Notes: generated by a model from the sequence alone, not told the origin. A stretch of 64,000 bases of DNA from Nioella nitratireducens (GCF_001879715.1 NZ_MNBW01000001.1:1-64000), one strand, 5' to 3'; shown: positions 54,112 through 64,000, counted from the first letter of the stretch. Numbers and translations are program-made.

Positions 54112-55560
54112 ATGTATGATCTGCGGCCCGTCGGCTATGTTATCGGTTTGTTACTGCTTGTGCTGGGGTCGACCATGCTGGTGCCCCTTGTCACAGATGT
54201 CTATTTCACCAACGGACACTGGCCCGCCTTTGCCCAAAGCGCGGTGCTGACCGCCCTGCCCGGCGCGCTTCTGGCGCTGTCCTGCGCCAACGGGGTCAAA
54301 CCCCGCCTCACGATCCAGCAAACCTTTCTCCTGACCAGCACCGTCTGGCTGGTGCTGCCGCTGTTCGGGGCGCTGCCCTTCATGATCGGCGCCACCAGCG
54401 CCCGCGCTGTCGATGCGGTGTTCGAGGCGATGTCGGGCATGACCACCACTGGCGCCACCGTGTTCACGGGGTTGCAAGACCTGCCGCAGGGCCTGCTGCT
54501 CTGGCGCGGCATGATGCAGTGGTTTGGCGGCGTGGGCATCATTGTCGTGGCAATGGTCTTCCTGCCCGAATTGCGGGTCGGGGGGATGCAGATCTTCCGT
54601 TCGGAAGCCTTCGACACCATGGGCAAGATCCTGCCCCGCGCCAGCGAAATCGCCAAGCAGATCTCGGTGATCTACGTGGCCCTCACTCTGGCCTGTGCGC
54701 TGAGCTACATCGCCCTCGGCATGGGCCAGTTCGAGGCGATCGTGCACGCAATGACAACGCTGTCGACCGGGGGTTTTTCCACCTCGGACGCCTCCTTCGG
54801 GGCCTATCAGGGGCCGATGGAATACGTGGCCGCCCTGTTCATGATCCTCGCCAGCCTGCCCTTCGTGCGCTATGTCCAGATCCTCGCGGGCAGCGCCCGG
54901 CCGTTCGTTCTGGACACGCAGGTGCGCGCCTACCTTGGCACCATCCTTGCCCTGACGGTGTTCTTCGCGGTCTACCGCCTGCTCGTGAACGGCGACCATT
55001 TCGAACACGGCATCCGCGAGGCGCTGTTCAACGTGACCTCGATCATTTCGGGCACCGGCTACGCCAGCGTCGATTACCAGCTTTGGGGTGGGGTCGCAGT
55101 GGTGTTGTTCTTCTTCATCGGCCTGATCGGGGGCTGCGCGGGGTCCACGGCCTGTTCGATCAAGATTTTCCGCTACCAGCTTCTGCTCGCCTCGATCGCC
55201 ACGCAGCTGCGCCGTCTCTATGCCCCGCATGGCGTGTTCGAGCCGCGCTACGAGGGCCGCAAGGTGTCCGAGGAGGTGCTGTCCTCGGTCATGGCGTTTT
55301 TCATGCTGTTCTTCGTCAGTCTCGGGGTGGTGTCGATCCTGCTCGGGCTGACCGGGCTGGATTTCATCACCTCGGTCTCGGGCGCCGCGACGGCGCTGGC
55401 CAATATCGGCCCCGGTCTGGGGGATGAGATCGGCCCGGCGGGCACCTTCACACATCTGGGCGACACCGCGAAATGGATCTTGTCGGTCGCGATGCTGGTC
55501 GGGCGGCTGGAACTGATGGCGGTGTTCGTTCTGTTCACCACCCGGTTCTGGCGCGGCTGA
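54112..55560 (+). CDS. trkH: TrkH family potassium uptake protein
   Basis: A 482-residue membrane protein of the Trk/Ktr/HKT superfamily with four filter repeats: SGMTTTGATVF, TTLSTGGFSTSDAS, ISGTGYASVDY and ALANIGPGLGDE. The TTTGAT and STGGFS loops are typical selectivity filters. It works with the TrkA regulatory subunit, which is not in this window. A GTG at 54103, three codons earlier, is an alternative start; neither has a strong ribosome binding site. Confidence 0.95.
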   Translation: MYDLRPVGYVIGLLLLVLGSTMLVPLVTDVYFTNGHWPAFAQSAVLTALPGALLALSCANGVKPRLTIQQTFLLTSTVWLVLPLFGALPFMIGATSARAVDAVFEAMSGMTTTGATVFTGLQDLPQGLLLWRGMMQWFGGVGIIVVAMVFLPELRVGGMQIFRSEAFDTMGKILPRASEIAKQISVIYVALTLACALSYIALGMGQFEAIVHAMTTLSTGGFSTSDASFGAYQGPMEYVAALFMILASLPFVRYVQILAGSARPFVLDTQVRAYLGTILALTVFFAVYRLLVNGDHFEHGIREALFNVTSIISGTGYASVDYQLWGGVAVVLFFFIGLIGGCAGSTACSIKIFRYQLLLASIATQLRRLYAPHGVFEPRYEGRKVSEEVLSSVMAFFMLFFVSLGVVSILLGLTGLDFITSVSGAATALANIGPGLGDEIGPAGTFTHLGDTAKWILSVAMLVGRLELMAVFVLFTTRFWRG

Positions 55561-55625
55561 GGCCTCATCGGCAGATGGGGGGCCCTATCGGGACAGGTCC
55601 GTGCCAGTCGGCATCCGTCGGATTT

Positions 55626-55649
55626 GGGTATTTTTTGCAAAGAAGAAGG
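55626..55649 (-). repeat. Dispersed intergenic repeat, copy 2 (inverted)
   Basis: On the minus strand this reads CCTTCTTCTTTGC then AAAAAATACCC, the same core as the copies at 23556 and 61336. It lies between the converging trkH and SPOR/pseudoprotease genes. Confidence 0.65.
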
Positions 55650-55673
55650 CCGGGCATTTGCGCCCATGAAATA

Positions 55674-55705
55674 GGGCGACCCCGGTGGAAGAGCCGCCCC
55701 CTTTT
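55674..55705. terminator. Terminator-like hairpin between trkH and converging gene
   Basis: GGGCGAC (55674-55680) and GCCGCCC (55693-55699) form seven positions with one mismatch, followed by CCTTTT. On the minus strand the hairpin is followed by TATTT, so it may serve both converging genes. Confidence 0.45.
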
Positions 55706-55728
55706 CATGTTTCACAAGGCCACAAGGC

Positions 55729-57474
55729 TCAGTTCCAGCAGGTCACCAGAACCGCGAGGTTGGCGCCATACCGGGCCAGCGCGTTGCGCGACATCGGCTG
55801 CGGATCGACCGGCGCCCGCCGCGCGGTCACACCGGCTTGGTCCAGGATGCCGGCCAGTTGGTCACCACGCAGGGCGAAGCTGACGCCATCGGGCAGTGCG
55901 CGGCCGGTTTGCGGCGCGGGCAACGCCATGCCGACAACCGCGCCGGTGGCGTCCAGCACCGGGGCCCCGGCTTCCGACGGCTCAAGCGACACGTCCAGCC
56001 GCGCGATGCGTTCATCGCCATCCAGCCCCTGCATGTCGGCCACCGTTCCGAAATTGAGCGAGGCCGCGTCCAGAACCCCGTCATAGGGGAATCCCGCCAC
56101 CGCCACATCGGCACGAATGCGCACCGGCACCGTCGGGAAGCCCGCAACGGTCGAGGGCGCAAGCGCCTGCGTTGGTTGCAGCACCGCCACGTTCAGGCCC
56201 GGATCGCTAAAGGAGACGGCCATCTCGTATCGGCCATCGACCATCACGCGGGTGCAGGATTGCACCGCTTCGGCGGTGGTCAGCACCCGGCCCGATCCGT
56301 CGATATAAAAGCCCGAGCGCGCGCGGTCCGGCTGGCGCACATCCAGACCGGCCATCAAGTCGACCCCCTGGTCGAGGCCCGGATCGACCGCACCGGGGTC
56401 AAGCGTGCCGCCAAAGGTCTGGAAGCTGCTTTCCATCATGTCCAGAACCCGCGCCATCTGGGAATCGCGCTCCGGGGTCCAGACCAGCGTAAAGCCCTTG
56501 ATCTGCCCGTCTTCGAGACGCGCGACAGTATGGCTGCGCAGCCGGTCATTCTGCCCGGTCAGCACGAAGCTGTTCTGGCGCCGGGTGCGCTCGCCTTCCA
56601 GCGGCACGATTTCCAGCGTCTGCATGATCTCGTAAAGCCCGCCCAGCGTCGCCGCAGTGCCTTCCTGGCTGATGAGCAAAACCTGAATGCCCGAGCCTCC
56701 GACCGCTTCATATTGCGCGAAGGGGTATTCGTAGCGGGTGAATTCGACCATCGCCAGCGGCAGGTCGATCTCGATCCCGGCGCGTTCGTCCCGCACACGC
56801 TGCATCCCCAGGGCGTCCAGCGCGGCCTGATAGTCGGCCATCAGCCGGGCGCGCTGTCCCGTGGTCAGGATGCCGGTCGGCTCCAGCCCCTGGGCCTCTT
56901 GCCACGAGGTCATACCCGCGCGGGTGCCGGGGCCAAAGGCACCGTCGATGCCGGAATTGTAGTGCCCGAACCATTGTAGCGCGATTTGCAGGGCTTCGCG
57001 TTCCTCGCGGCTGAGCAGGCGCTCGCTCTGGCGGGCCTCGGCCACGGTTTCCCGCGCCGGGGCAACGGGGGTCACGGGCTGGGTGATGGTCGGCGCAGTG
57101 GTGTCGCCGCCCTGTTCCAGCGTTGTCGCCCCGATGGGGAAGAACTGCTGTTGGTAAATTTCTCGGTCCGACAGGTAGGCATCTTGCGGAATGGCCCCCT
57201 GCGCCCGCAACTGCGCCAGAACGGCGGCCCCGTCGGTTTCGGAATAGGGCCCAAGCGCGATTGCGTACCATCCGGTGCGCAACCGGTACCCGTTCACGTC
57301 CGGCAACACCCGCGCATAGGCCCGAACCCGTCGGTCGGCAGTCTGAAGGTCGGGATGCGCCTCAAGCTGAACCCAGACCCGGTCTTGCTGTGCATAGGCG
57401 TCTCCGGCCCCGAATACGGCCAGTCCCAACACAACGGCTATACAAAAAATAAAACGGCTTGCAGCCACCCTCAT
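55729..57474 (-). CDS. SPOR, peptidoglycan-binding and trypsin-like pseudoprotease protein
   Basis: A 581-residue exported protein with a signal peptide ending near DAYAQ. A SPOR-like domain spans about 30-115 ([20 protein letters not shown]). A peptidoglycan-binding helix set is at about 153-215 ([17 protein letters not shown]). A trypsin-like domain occupies about 380-560. All three catalytic positions are replaced: LTTAEAV where LTNAHVV is usual (His to E402), LNVAVLQ (Asp to N428) and PSEAGAPV (Ser to A502). So it should bind but not cut. It probably acts as a scaffold or sensor at peptidoglycan. Confidence 0.82.
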   Translation of the reverse strand: MRVAASRFIFCIAVVLGLAVFGAGDAYAQQDRVWVQLEAHPDLQTADRRVRAYARVLPDVNGYRLRTGWYAIALGPYSETDGAAVLAQLRAQGAIPQDAYLSDREIYQQQFFPIGATTLEQGGDTTAPTITQPVTPVAPARETVAEARQSERLLSREEREALQIALQWFGHYNSGIDGAFGPGTRAGMTSWQEAQGLEPTGILTTGQRARLMADYQAALDALGMQRVRDERAGIEIDLPLAMVEFTRYEYPFAQYEAVGGSGIQVLLISQEGTAATLGGLYEIMQTLEIVPLEGERTRRQNSFVLTGQNDRLRSHTVARLEDGQIKGFTLVWTPERDSQMARVLDMMESSFQTFGGTLDPGAVDPGLDQGVDLMAGLDVRQPDRARSGFYIDGSGRVLTTAEAVQSCTRVMVDGRYEMAVSFSDPGLNVAVLQPTQALAPSTVAGFPTVPVRIRADVAVAGFPYDGVLDAASLNFGTVADMQGLDGDERIARLDVSLEPSEAGAPVLDATGAVVGMALPAPQTGRALPDGVSFALRGDQLAGILDQAGVTARRAPVDPQPMSRNALARYGANLAVLVTCWN

Positions 57475-57634
57475 ACCGCTATCCCCATGTTTCCGTCCGG
57501 CAAAAACCGGTCCTTATCTGCGGCAACCTACCAGAGTGAAGTTCCGATGCACCATAAATATGAGGATGGGGCCGATTGACCATGGGCAGGGGGACAACTA
57601 TCACACCCCTGCCTTTCAACACCCGGGGAACCAG

Positions 57635-58582
57635 ATGGCCGAGACCAGCACCGCGCCGCGCAGTTTTCAGGAAATCATCCTGAGACTTCAGAGCTATTGG
57701 GCCAGCAAGGGCTGCGCCATCATGCAACCCTATGACATGGAAGTGGGCGCCGGCACCTTCCACCCGGCCACCACCCTGCGCAGCCTCGGCACGCAGCCCT
57801 GGGCCGCCGCCTATGTGCAGCCCTCGCGCCGCCCGACAGATGGCCGCTACGGCGAAAACCCGAACCGTCTGCAGCACTATTACCAGTACCAGGTGCTGAT
57901 CAAACCCAGCCCGCCGGATCTGCAGGCGCTCTATCTGGGCAGCCTGGAGGCTATCGGCATCGACATGGCCCTGCACGACATCCGCTTCGTCGAGGATGAC
58001 TGGGAAAGCCCGACGCTCGGCGCGTGGGGCCTGGGATGGGAGGTCTGGTGCGACGGCATGGAAGTCAGCCAGTTCACCTATTTCCAGCAGGTCGGCGGCC
58101 ATGACTGCAAGCCGGTCTCGGGCGAGCTGACCTACGGGCTGGAACGGCTGGCGATCTACATCCTCGGCGTCGATCACGTGATGGACATGCCCTTCAACGA
58201 CCCCGACGCGCCGATTCCGTTGACCTATGGCGACGTGTTCCGCCAGACGGAAGAGGAATACAGCCGCTTCAACTTCGACACCGCCGAGACCGAGATCCTG
58301 CTGCGTCATTTCGAGGATGCGGAGCGCGAATGCGAGGCGATCCTCAGCCATCCGGCAGAAGACCCCAAGACCGGCAAGCGCATCATCATGGCGCACCCCG
58401 CCTATGACCAGTGCATCAAGGCCAGCCACCTGTTCAACCTGCTCGACGCGCGGGGCGTGATCTCGGTCACGGAACGGCAGGCCTATATCGGCCGGGTCCG
58501 TGCCCTGGCCAAGCAATGCGCCGATGCTTTCGTGCAGACCGAGGCGGGCGGCTTCATCGCGCCGACCGGTGACGCGGCATGA
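57635..58582 (+). CDS. glyQ: Glycyl-tRNA synthetase alpha subunit
   Basis: A 315-residue class II synthetase catalytic subunit of the alpha2beta2 type. Motifs include [57 protein letters not shown] and [17 protein letters not shown]. The start at 57635 matches the family's usual beginning; the 33 codons upstream look non-coding. DUF6446 overlaps its end by four bases. Confidence 0.97.
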   Translation: MAETSTAPRSFQEIILRLQSYWASKGCAIMQPYDMEVGAGTFHPATTLRSLGTQPWAAAYVQPSRRPTDGRYGENPNRLQHYYQYQVLIKPSPPDLQALYLGSLEAIGIDMALHDIRFVEDDWESPTLGAWGLGWEVWCDGMEVSQFTYFQQVGGHDCKPVSGELTYGLERLAIYILGVDHVMDMPFNDPDAPIPLTYGDVFRQTEEEYSRFNFDTAETEILLRHFEDAERECEAILSHPAEDPKTGKRIIMAHPAYDQCIKASHLFNLLDARGVISVTERQAYIGRVRALAKQCADAFVQTEAGGFIAPTGDAA

Positions 58583-59103
58583 ACCGGGCAAGATGGGTTA
58601 TTACCGGAATGTTAAGCTTTGCCGCCGTCTTCGGCGCGGTCCTGTGGTATGTCCAGACCCGCGCCTATTACACCCCGGTCTCGGTCGAGGACGTTTCCAT
58701 CATCGCAACCCGGTTTGACGGCACCGCCGAGCCTCTGCCGATCTCTGATTTTCAGGGCATTGACGCCGACACCTCGCCCCTGCGCTTCCGGGCCTGTTTC
58801 TCGACGCCGCTGACACTGGCCATGATGACCGAAACCTACCGGCCCTACGGGGATGCAACGCCCCTGATCGCGCCCGACTGGTTCGACTGTTTCGACGCGG
58901 GCGCGCTGACCGGTGCACTGGAAGACGGCACCGCGCTCGCCTTTCTGGGCGAGGGCAATTTCATCTACGGGTTCGACAGTGTCGTGATGCTTACCGAATC
59001 CGGCCGGGGCTATGCCTGGCACCAGATCAACAGCTGTGGCGAGGCCGCCTATAATGGCCGCCCGGTCCCCGCCGACTGCCCGCCCGCACCGGAGTTAAAC
59101 TGA
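58579..59103 (+). CDS. DUF6446 family protein
   Basis: A 174-residue protein with a single N-terminal hydrophobic segment ([19 protein letters not shown]) that anchors it or acts as uncleaved signal. The rest is probably periplasmic, with [22 protein letters not shown]... type strands and four cysteines that could pair (RACF, WFDCFD, NSCGEA, ADCPP). Matches DUF6446, a Rhodobacterales family of unknown role. It is nested between glyQ (ATGA overlap) and glyS (one-base gap). Confidence 0.85.
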   Translation: MNRARWVITGMLSFAAVFGAVLWYVQTRAYYTPVSVEDVSIIATRFDGTAEPLPISDFQGIDADTSPLRFRACFSTPLTLAMMTETYRPYGDATPLIAPDWFDCFDAGALTGALEDGTALAFLGEGNFIYGFDSVVMLTESGRGYAWHQINSCGEAAYNGRPVPADCPPAPELN

Positions 59104-59104
59104 T

Positions 59105-61321
59105 ATGCCCGATTTTCTGCTGGAACTCTTCTCCGAGGAAATCCCCGCGCGGATGCAGGCCAAAGCCGCGGCCGACCTCAAGAAACTGGTCACCGACGGT
59201 CTGGTCGAGGCCGGTCTGACCTATGCCAGCGCAGGCGCTTTCTCGACCCCGCGCCGCCTGACCCTGACCGTCGAAGGGCTGACGTCCGACAGCCCCGACG
59301 TGACCGAAGAACGCAAGGGCCCGCGCACCGATGCGCCCGAAAAGGCGCTGGACGGGTTTCTGCGCGCGACAGGGCTGACCAAGGACCAGCTTGAAATCCG
59401 CGACGACAAGAAGGGCCAGACCTATTTCGCCCGGATCGTAAAGCCCGGCCGCCCCGCCGAGGATATCCTGGCCACGCTGATCCCCGCCACGATCCGCGCC
59501 TTCCCGTGGCCCAAGTCGATGCGGTGGGGCGCGGGCTCGCTGCGATGGGTCCGCCCGCTGCATTCGATCCTGTGCATCCTGTCCGATGAAAACGGCGCCA
59601 GCGTCGTGCCGTTCGACGTGGACGGTCTGGCCGCAGGCGACACCACCGAAGGCCATCGCTTCATGGCACCGGGCCGCTTCACCGTGACCTCCTTCGACGA
59701 CTACGCCGCCAAGCTCAAGCGCGCCAGGGTGCTGCTCTCGTCCGAAGATCGCGCCGATCATATCTGGCACGACGCAACCAACATGGCCTTCGCCGCCGGG
59801 TTGGAGGTCGTGGACGACAAGGGGCTTCTGGCCGAGGTCGCCGGGCTGGTCGAATACCCGGTCGTCCTGATGGGCGAGATCGGGACAGAGTTTCTCGACC
59901 TCCCGCCCGAGGTGCTGCAAACCTCGATGAAGGAACACCAGAAGTTCTTTTCGATCAAAAATCCCAAGACGGGCCGCATCGAACGCTTTATCACTGTCGC
60001 CAACCGCGAAACCGCGGACCACGGCGCAACGATCCTTGCTGGCAATGGCAAGGTGCTGGCCGCGCGCCTGTCGGACGCCAAGTTCTTCTGGGAAAACGAC
60101 CTGCGCATCGCCAAGGCGGATATGTCCGACTGGACCCGCGCGCTGGAAAACGTGACCTTCCACAACCGCCTTGGCACGCAGGCCGCGCGCATCGACCGCA
60201 TCGCGGCGCTGGCCCGCGATCTGGCCCCGGCGGTCGGCGCCGATCCCGAAAAGGCCGAGGCCGCCGCGCGCATCGCCAAGGCCGACCTCAGCTCGGAAAT
60301 GGTTTACGAGTTCCCCGAGCTTCAGGGCCTCATGGGCCGCTACTACGCCGAAGCCGCTGGCTACCCCTCCGACGTCGCCGTCGCCTGCCAAGAACATTAC
60401 TCGCCGCTCGGCCCATCGGATGACGTGCCGACCGCCCCGGTCTCGGTCGCCGTGGCCTTGGCTGACAAGCTCGACACCCTGACGGGCTTCTGGGCGATCG
60501 CCGAAAAGCCCACCGGCTCGAAAGACCCCTACGCCCTGCGCCGCGCCGCGCTCGGCGTGATCCGGCTAGTGCTGGTCAACGGGTTGCGCCTCAACCTCGA
60601 CCGCTACATCGACGCCCAACTGGTCCGTAGCGAGGCCGCCCTGCATGACGCCCTCGGTGGCCGCGCAACCGAGGAATTGCTGGCCGAAATCGCCGAACAC
60701 GGCGTCTTCGGCGCGGCCTTCCACGCGGTCAGGGATCGGCTCGACGACCTGCACGACGCCTTCCTCGAACTGGCCGACCGGGTGCCCGATGCCTCGGACG
60801 ACCTGCTGCGCTTCATCCATGACCGGCTCAAGGTCCACCTGCGAGAAGAAGGCATCCGCCACGACGTGATTGACGCCTGCCTTGCCATGCCGGGCAGCGA
60901 CGACCTTGCGCTGCTGGTCAACCGGGCCACTGCGCTGGCGGGCTTCCTCGCGTCTGACGACGGGGAAAATCTCGTGCAGGGATACAAGCGTGCCGCCAAT
61001 ATCCTGTCTCAAGCCGAAGAAAAGGACGGCGTCGAATACCGCTTTGGTGCCGACGCGAAATTCGCGGAAACCGATGAAGAAAAGGCCCTCTTCGCCGCGC
61101 TCGCAACCGCCGAGTCCGCCGTTGCCCCGGCGCTGGAAGCAGACGATTTCCCCGCCGCCATGGCGGCCATGGCCGATCTCCGCGCGCCCATCGACGCCTT
61201 TTTCGAGACCGTGCAGGTCAACGCGGAAAACGAGATCCTGCGCCGCAACCGCCTCAACCTCCTGCACGAGATCACCGCAAGCTGCGCGAAAATCGCCGAC
61301 CTCTCGCGCATCGAAGGATAA
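59105..61321 (+). CDS. glyS: Glycyl-tRNA synthetase beta subunit
   Basis: A 738-residue tRNA-binding subunit. The start [17 protein letters not shown] is the family signature. It also has [58 protein letters not shown] and a C-terminal anticodon-binding part ending [18 protein letters not shown]. Length is slightly above the usual 690. Begins one base after the DUF6446 gene. Confidence 0.97.
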   Translation: MPDFLLELFSEEIPARMQAKAAADLKKLVTDGLVEAGLTYASAGAFSTPRRLTLTVEGLTSDSPDVTEERKGPRTDAPEKALDGFLRATGLTKDQLEIRDDKKGQTYFARIVKPGRPAEDILATLIPATIRAFPWPKSMRWGAGSLRWVRPLHSILCILSDENGASVVPFDVDGLAAGDTTEGHRFMAPGRFTVTSFDDYAAKLKRARVLLSSEDRADHIWHDATNMAFAAGLEVVDDKGLLAEVAGLVEYPVVLMGEIGTEFLDLPPEVLQTSMKEHQKFFSIKNPKTGRIERFITVANRETADHGATILAGNGKVLAARLSDAKFFWENDLRIAKADMSDWTRALENVTFHNRLGTQAARIDRIAALARDLAPAVGADPEKAEAAARIAKADLSSEMVYEFPELQGLMGRYYAEAAGYPSDVAVACQEHYSPLGPSDDVPTAPVSVAVALADKLDTLTGFWAIAEKPTGSKDPYALRRAALGVIRLVLVNGLRLNLDRYIDAQLVRSEAALHDALGGRATEELLAEIAEHGVFGAAFHAVRDRLDDLHDAFLELADRVPDASDDLLRFIHDRLKVHLREEGIRHDVIDACLAMPGSDDLALLVNRATALAGFLASDDGENLVQGYKRAANILSQAEEKDGVEYRFGADAKFAETDEEKALFAALATAESAVAPALEADDFPAAMAAMADLRAPIDAFFETVQVNAENEILRRNRLNLLHEITASCAKIADLSRIEG

Positions 61322-61335
61322 GGCCAGTCCCCTTT

Positions 61336-61358
61336 CCTTCTTCTTGGGTGAAATACTC
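61336..61358 (+). repeat. Dispersed intergenic repeat, copy 3
   Basis: CCTTCTTCTTGGGTG followed by AAATACTC, 14 bases after glyS. It is followed by a CG-rich palindrome at 61369-61388, so in this copy the repeat forms part of a terminator-like unit. Confidence 0.7.
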
Positions 61359-61368
61359 CGGGGGAGCG

Positions 61369-61388
61369 CGAGGGGGCTGGCCCCCTCG
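61369..61388. terminator. GC-rich palindrome after glyS
   Basis: CGAGGGGGC (61369-61377) and GCCCCCTCG (61380-61388) lie around two bases, so the stem is eight or so pairs. There is no T-run. It is the only strong secondary structure between the converging glyS and citryl-CoA lyase genes. Confidence 0.5.
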
Positions 61389-61499
61389 CCCCACGGGCGT
61401 CCGGCCAGGACAAACAACACCGCTTCCTAGGGTCCGTGGCAACGCGGCACGGGTGAGGCCCCCGCGCAAGTGGGGGGTGAACCGGGCCGCTCCGCGCTC

Positions 61500-62270
61500 C
61501 TACTTGCCGGTATATGTCCAGCGATAGTGCGGCGGCGTCGGCCCCTTGTTGCGCCCGCCCTGCTCCATCTGCTCCCACGCATGGGCGAGGATGCCGACTG
61601 ATCGCGATAACAGGAACAGCCCGCGCGCCAGTGGTGCGGGAAAGCCCAGTTCGGCATAGATCACCGCCGTCGCGCCGTCGATATTCATCGGCAGTGCCCG
61701 ACCCGAGACCTCGGCCAGATGCGCCTCCAACGCCTGCCCGATCTCGGCGAACCGCCCGTCGCAAACCCCGGCCTCGACCGCCTTGGCAACCTCAGCCATC
61801 AAGGCAGGCGCACGCGGATCGACCGGATTGTGGAACCGGTGGCCGAAGCCCGGAACGTATTTTCCCCGTTCCTCGCGCCAATCGGCCACGACCTGCGGCA
61901 ACGCCGCCAGCCCCGCCGCGTCAATCCGGCTGTAAAGCGCCACCGCCTGCTCGCCCGCGCCGCCATGCACGTCGTCGAGCATGTTGACCGCGCTCGCCAG
62001 CGCGCCGTTCAAAGGCAACCCGCACGTCACCGCCATCCGGCCCGCCGCAATCGAGGGCGCCTGCGGCCCGTGATCCACTGCCGCGACCAGCGCCGCCTCC
62101 AACAGCCGCGCCTGCCCGTCGCTCGGCAGGTCGCCGCGCAGCATCAGCCAGATCATCTGCGGAAAGCTCACCTGCCCGATCAGGTCCTGGATTTCATGGC
62201 CGCGCAGCGCGATCCGCCCCGGCTCCATGTCGATGATCGCGGTGCGCCACCAATCCGATACGTCGCTCAT
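61500..62270 (-). CDS. Citryl-CoA lyase / short citrate synthase family protein
   Basis: A 256-residue protein matching the C-terminal catalytic part of citrate synthase. LRGHEIQDLIGQVSFPQMIW, LNGALASAVNMLDDVHGGAG (catalytic His) and VPGFGHRFHNPVDPRAPAL (second His and Arg) are kept. It lacks the large N-terminal domain. Such short forms split citryl-CoA or related CoA thioesters. It overlaps the CoA-transferase gene by four bases, suggesting that the transferase makes its CoA substrate. Confidence 0.88.
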   Translation of the reverse strand: MSDVSDWWRTAIIDMEPGRIALRGHEIQDLIGQVSFPQMIWLMLRGDLPSDGQARLLEAALVAAVDHGPQAPSIAAGRMAVTCGLPLNGALASAVNMLDDVHGGAGEQAVALYSRIDAAGLAALPQVVADWREERGKYVPGFGHRFHNPVDPRAPALMAEVAKAVEAGVCDGRFAEIGQALEAHLAEVSGRALPMNIDGATAVIYAELGFPAPLARGLFLLSRSVGILAHAWEQMEQGGRNKGPTPPHYRWTYTGK

Positions 62271-63466
62271 ATCACCCCCTCCTCGGCCAGAGCCGCCAGT
62301 TCCTCTGCCCCAATCCCGATCTCGCCCAGAACCCCTGCCGCATCGGCCCCAAGCACGGGCGGCCCCGCGTCAACCGCAGGCGCGGCCCCGTCCAGTTTCA
62401 CGCCGGGGCGCAGCACCCGCACCGGGCGGTCGATCCCCGGCACATCCTCGAACGCTGCGACCAACCCGCGATCCGCCACCTGGGGATGCGCCAACACCTC
62501 GGGCACACTCATCACCGCGCCCGCTGGGACGCCGAGCGCGTTCAACTCGCGCGCCCAGTCCTGCGGGGCTTTGTCAGCCAGCCGCGCCTCGATCAGAGTG
62601 CGCAGCGCAAAGCGGTTGCGTTTCCGATCCTCGCGCGTGGCAAATTCGGGGTCGTCCAGCAGCGCCGCCAACCCCAGATGCCGCGCCAGTATCTTCCATT
62701 GCTCATCCTTGTTGGCGGCGATGTTCACCAGTCCGCCCTTGCACTGAAACGCACCCGAAGGGGCCGAGGTGGTGTTCTCGTTGCCATGTGCCCCCGGCTC
62801 CACCCCTGCGATCAGGTAGTTCGACACCGCCCACCCCATGGTGGCCAGCACCGCCTCCAGCATCGACACGTCGATGACGCAGCCGCGTTCCGGCGCGTTC
62901 AGCGCCGAGGCAATCGCCATCGCCGCCGTCAGCCCGCCGATGGTGTCGGCAATCGGGTAGCCCACGCGCAGCGGCGCGCTGTCGGCATCGCCGGTGATCG
63001 ACATAACGCCCGAAAGGCCCTGCACGATCTGGTCATAGGCGGGCCGATCCACCCACGGCCCGTCCTGCCCGAAGCCCGAAATCGCGCAGTAGATCAGCCG
63101 GGGGTTCTCGGCCCGCAGCACCGCAGGCCCCAGCCCCAGCCGATCCATCACGCCGGGGCGAAAATTTTCCACCAGCACATCGGCCCCGCGCACCAGTGCC
63201 TTCAGAATCTCCTGGCCGCGCGGATGCTTCAAGTTCAGTGCAACCGATTTCTTGCCCGCGTTCTGCGCCAGGAAAGACACGCCCATATTGCGCTTGTTCA
63301 ACTCCGGGTCGGCCCCCAACTGCCGCGCCAGATCGCCCCGCCCCGGTGCCTCGACCTTGATCACCTCGGCGCCCATATGGGCCAGTTGATGGCAGGCGAA
63401 GGGACCGGCCAGCACGTTGGTCAGGTCCAGCACGCGAATGCCCGTCAGCGGCTTTGGGGCCGTCAT
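62267..63466 (-). CDS. CaiB/BaiF family (class III) CoA-transferase
   Basis: A 399-residue enzyme moving CoA between carboxylic acids. It has the start GIRVLDLTNVLAGPFACHQL, KVEAPGRGD, the DVLVENFRPGVMDRLGLG motif, and the catalytic Asp in YPIADTIGGLTAAMAI. The C-terminal part GVPAGAVMSVPEVLAHPQV is typical. It overlaps both neighbours by four bases, so the three genes form one operon, with the AbrB-like protein first. Confidence 0.93.
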   Translation of the reverse strand: MTAPKPLTGIRVLDLTNVLAGPFACHQLAHMGAEVIKVEAPGRGDLARQLGADPELNKRNMGVSFLAQNAGKKSVALNLKHPRGQEILKALVRGADVLVENFRPGVMDRLGLGPAVLRAENPRLIYCAISGFGQDGPWVDRPAYDQIVQGLSGVMSITGDADSAPLRVGYPIADTIGGLTAAMAIASALNAPERGCVIDVSMLEAVLATMGWAVSNYLIAGVEPGAHGNENTTSAPSGAFQCKGGLVNIAANKDEQWKILARHLGLAALLDDPEFATREDRKRNRFALRTLIEARLADKAPQDWARELNALGVPAGAVMSVPEVLAHPQVADRGLVAAFEDVPGIDRPVRVLRPGVKLDGAAPAVDAGPPVLGADAAGVLGEIGIGAEELAALAEEGVI

Positions 63467-64000
63467 GTCTGCGGCTCTGTTCTGGGAAGGAAGGCGGGCA
63501 CGAGGAAGGTCAGCATCAAAACGCGGAACGCGTGGTGAAAGGCGACAAAGGCCGGGTCGGCATCCAGCATCACCGAAATCGCGGCCATGGTTTCCAACCC
63601 CCCCGGTGCATAGGCGATCAGCAGGCTGGTCAGCGGAATTCCCAAGGCCCAGTGCATCACCACCGCCGCCGCCACCGTCGCCACCAGCGCGAACCCGGTC
63701 AGGATCAGCGCCGCCGCCAAGGCGCGCACGATCATCGACCACGTGACCCCGGAAAACCGGGTGCCGATAAGCGTGCCCATGATCACGAAGCTCGGAACCG
63801 CCAGCCAGACCGGCACGATCCCCGCCAGCACCCCGGTCCCGTGCGAGACCGCCGACAACACCAGCCCGCCCATCAGGAAGGCCGCCGGCAGCTTCAACCG
63901 CTTGAAAACCAAGCCAAGCCCCGCCGACACCACCGCCAGCCCGGCCAGGGGCAACAGGTCCATCGGCGTGCCGGGGCGCGAGGACATGCTCAGATCAGCG
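63463..64000 (-). CDS. AbrB family membrane protein, partial
   Basis: The frame is open to the right edge of the window with no stop upstream of its first Met at 63987, so the gene is cut. The visible 178 or so residues hold five or six hydrophobic segments and the AbrB-duplication repeat: FLMGGLVLSAVSHGTG, FVIMGTLIGTRFSG and AYAPGGLETMAAIS. Full proteins are about 350 residues with two such repeats; this is the second. The family includes ammonia monooxygenase-annotated and transporter-like proteins. It overlaps the CoA-transferase by four bases. Confidence 0.85.
   Translation of the reverse strand, partial: ADLSMSSRPGTPMDLLPLAGLAVVSAGLGLVFKRLKLPAAFLMGGLVLSAVSHGTGVLAGIVPVWLAVPSFVIMGTLIGTRFSGVTWSMIVRALAAALILTGFALVATVAAAVVMHWALGIPLTSLLIAYAPGGLETMAAISVMLDADPAFVAFHHAFRVLMLTFLVPAFLPRTEPQT

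Noticed and set aside
63463-63987. Treating the right-edge gene as a complete 174-residue protein
   Set aside because: The frame stays open to the window edge, and the family has two repeats of which only one is visible.

Overview
The window looks like chromosome of a high-GC alphaproteobacterium of the Rhodobacterales (Roseobacter/Rhodobacter group). The grounds are the strong GC bias at third codon positions, gene orders such as SPOR lipoprotein-dacA-tmk-holB-tatD-MBL and glyQ-DUF6446-glyS, full-length PntA, HemP, a SAM-II riboswitch before metZ, and short intergenic repeats of a kind I associate with this group. This is inference from gene content; no 16S gene is present.

Layout. 1-1532: lower-GC, decayed right end of an integrated element beside a tRNA-Ser(UGA). 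It carries a DUF3489 gene and a short gene that reads like a DUF2924 start joined to the tail of a large serine recombinase. 1847-10705: a compact plus-strand run with a SPOR lipoprotein, DD-carboxypeptidase, thymidylate kinase, DNA polymerase III delta', TatD nuclease, PhnP-like hydrolase, AEC transporter, tyrosine phosphatase and ABC exporter. 10805-16128: a DUF2927 protein, a tandem-domain glycosyltransferase, an SDR, DUF1178 and NUDIX. 16277-20782: an HDAC-family deacetylase, hemP (58 codons) with an iron-operator-like site, and pntAB. 21098-25740: DUF3422, a class V aminotransferase, two overlapping Lrp regulators and ilvC. 25812-32611: a periplasmic His/Met-rich protein, hemerythrin, a TPP enzyme, a periplasmic molybdenum hydroxylase pair and a DMT exporter.

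32693-43094: a stand-alone mini-secretin-like protein with a Tat-like signal, then minus-strand folB-folP-glmM, a cell wall hydrolase, a PEP-utilising enzyme, dtd, Hsp20 on the plus strand, and the start of the most interesting block. From 48986 down to 41260 nine genes run on the minus strand with short gaps: terC, a 29-residue membrane peptide, xpaC, telA, a DUF2927 lipoprotein, an SPFH/GYF protein, cytochrome b561, a zinc-ribbon membrane protein and a nitroreductase. The order brings together families known from Ter/Tel stress loci (TerC, TelA, XpaC) and from the Bacillus YdjG/YdjI partners of PspA, with no PspA present. I read it as a candidate envelope-stress module and the best lead in the window.

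49097-64000: an alpha/beta hydrolase, metZ behind a SAM-II riboswitch and terminator, a glutamine amidotransferase, folE2, DUF1127, trkH, a SPOR/peptidoglycan-binding protein with a catalytically dead trypsin-like domain, glyQ-DUF6446-glyS, and a minus-strand AbrB-like/CoA-transferase/citryl-CoA lyase operon that runs off the right edge. No CRISPR array, complete insertion sequence or rRNA gene was seen.
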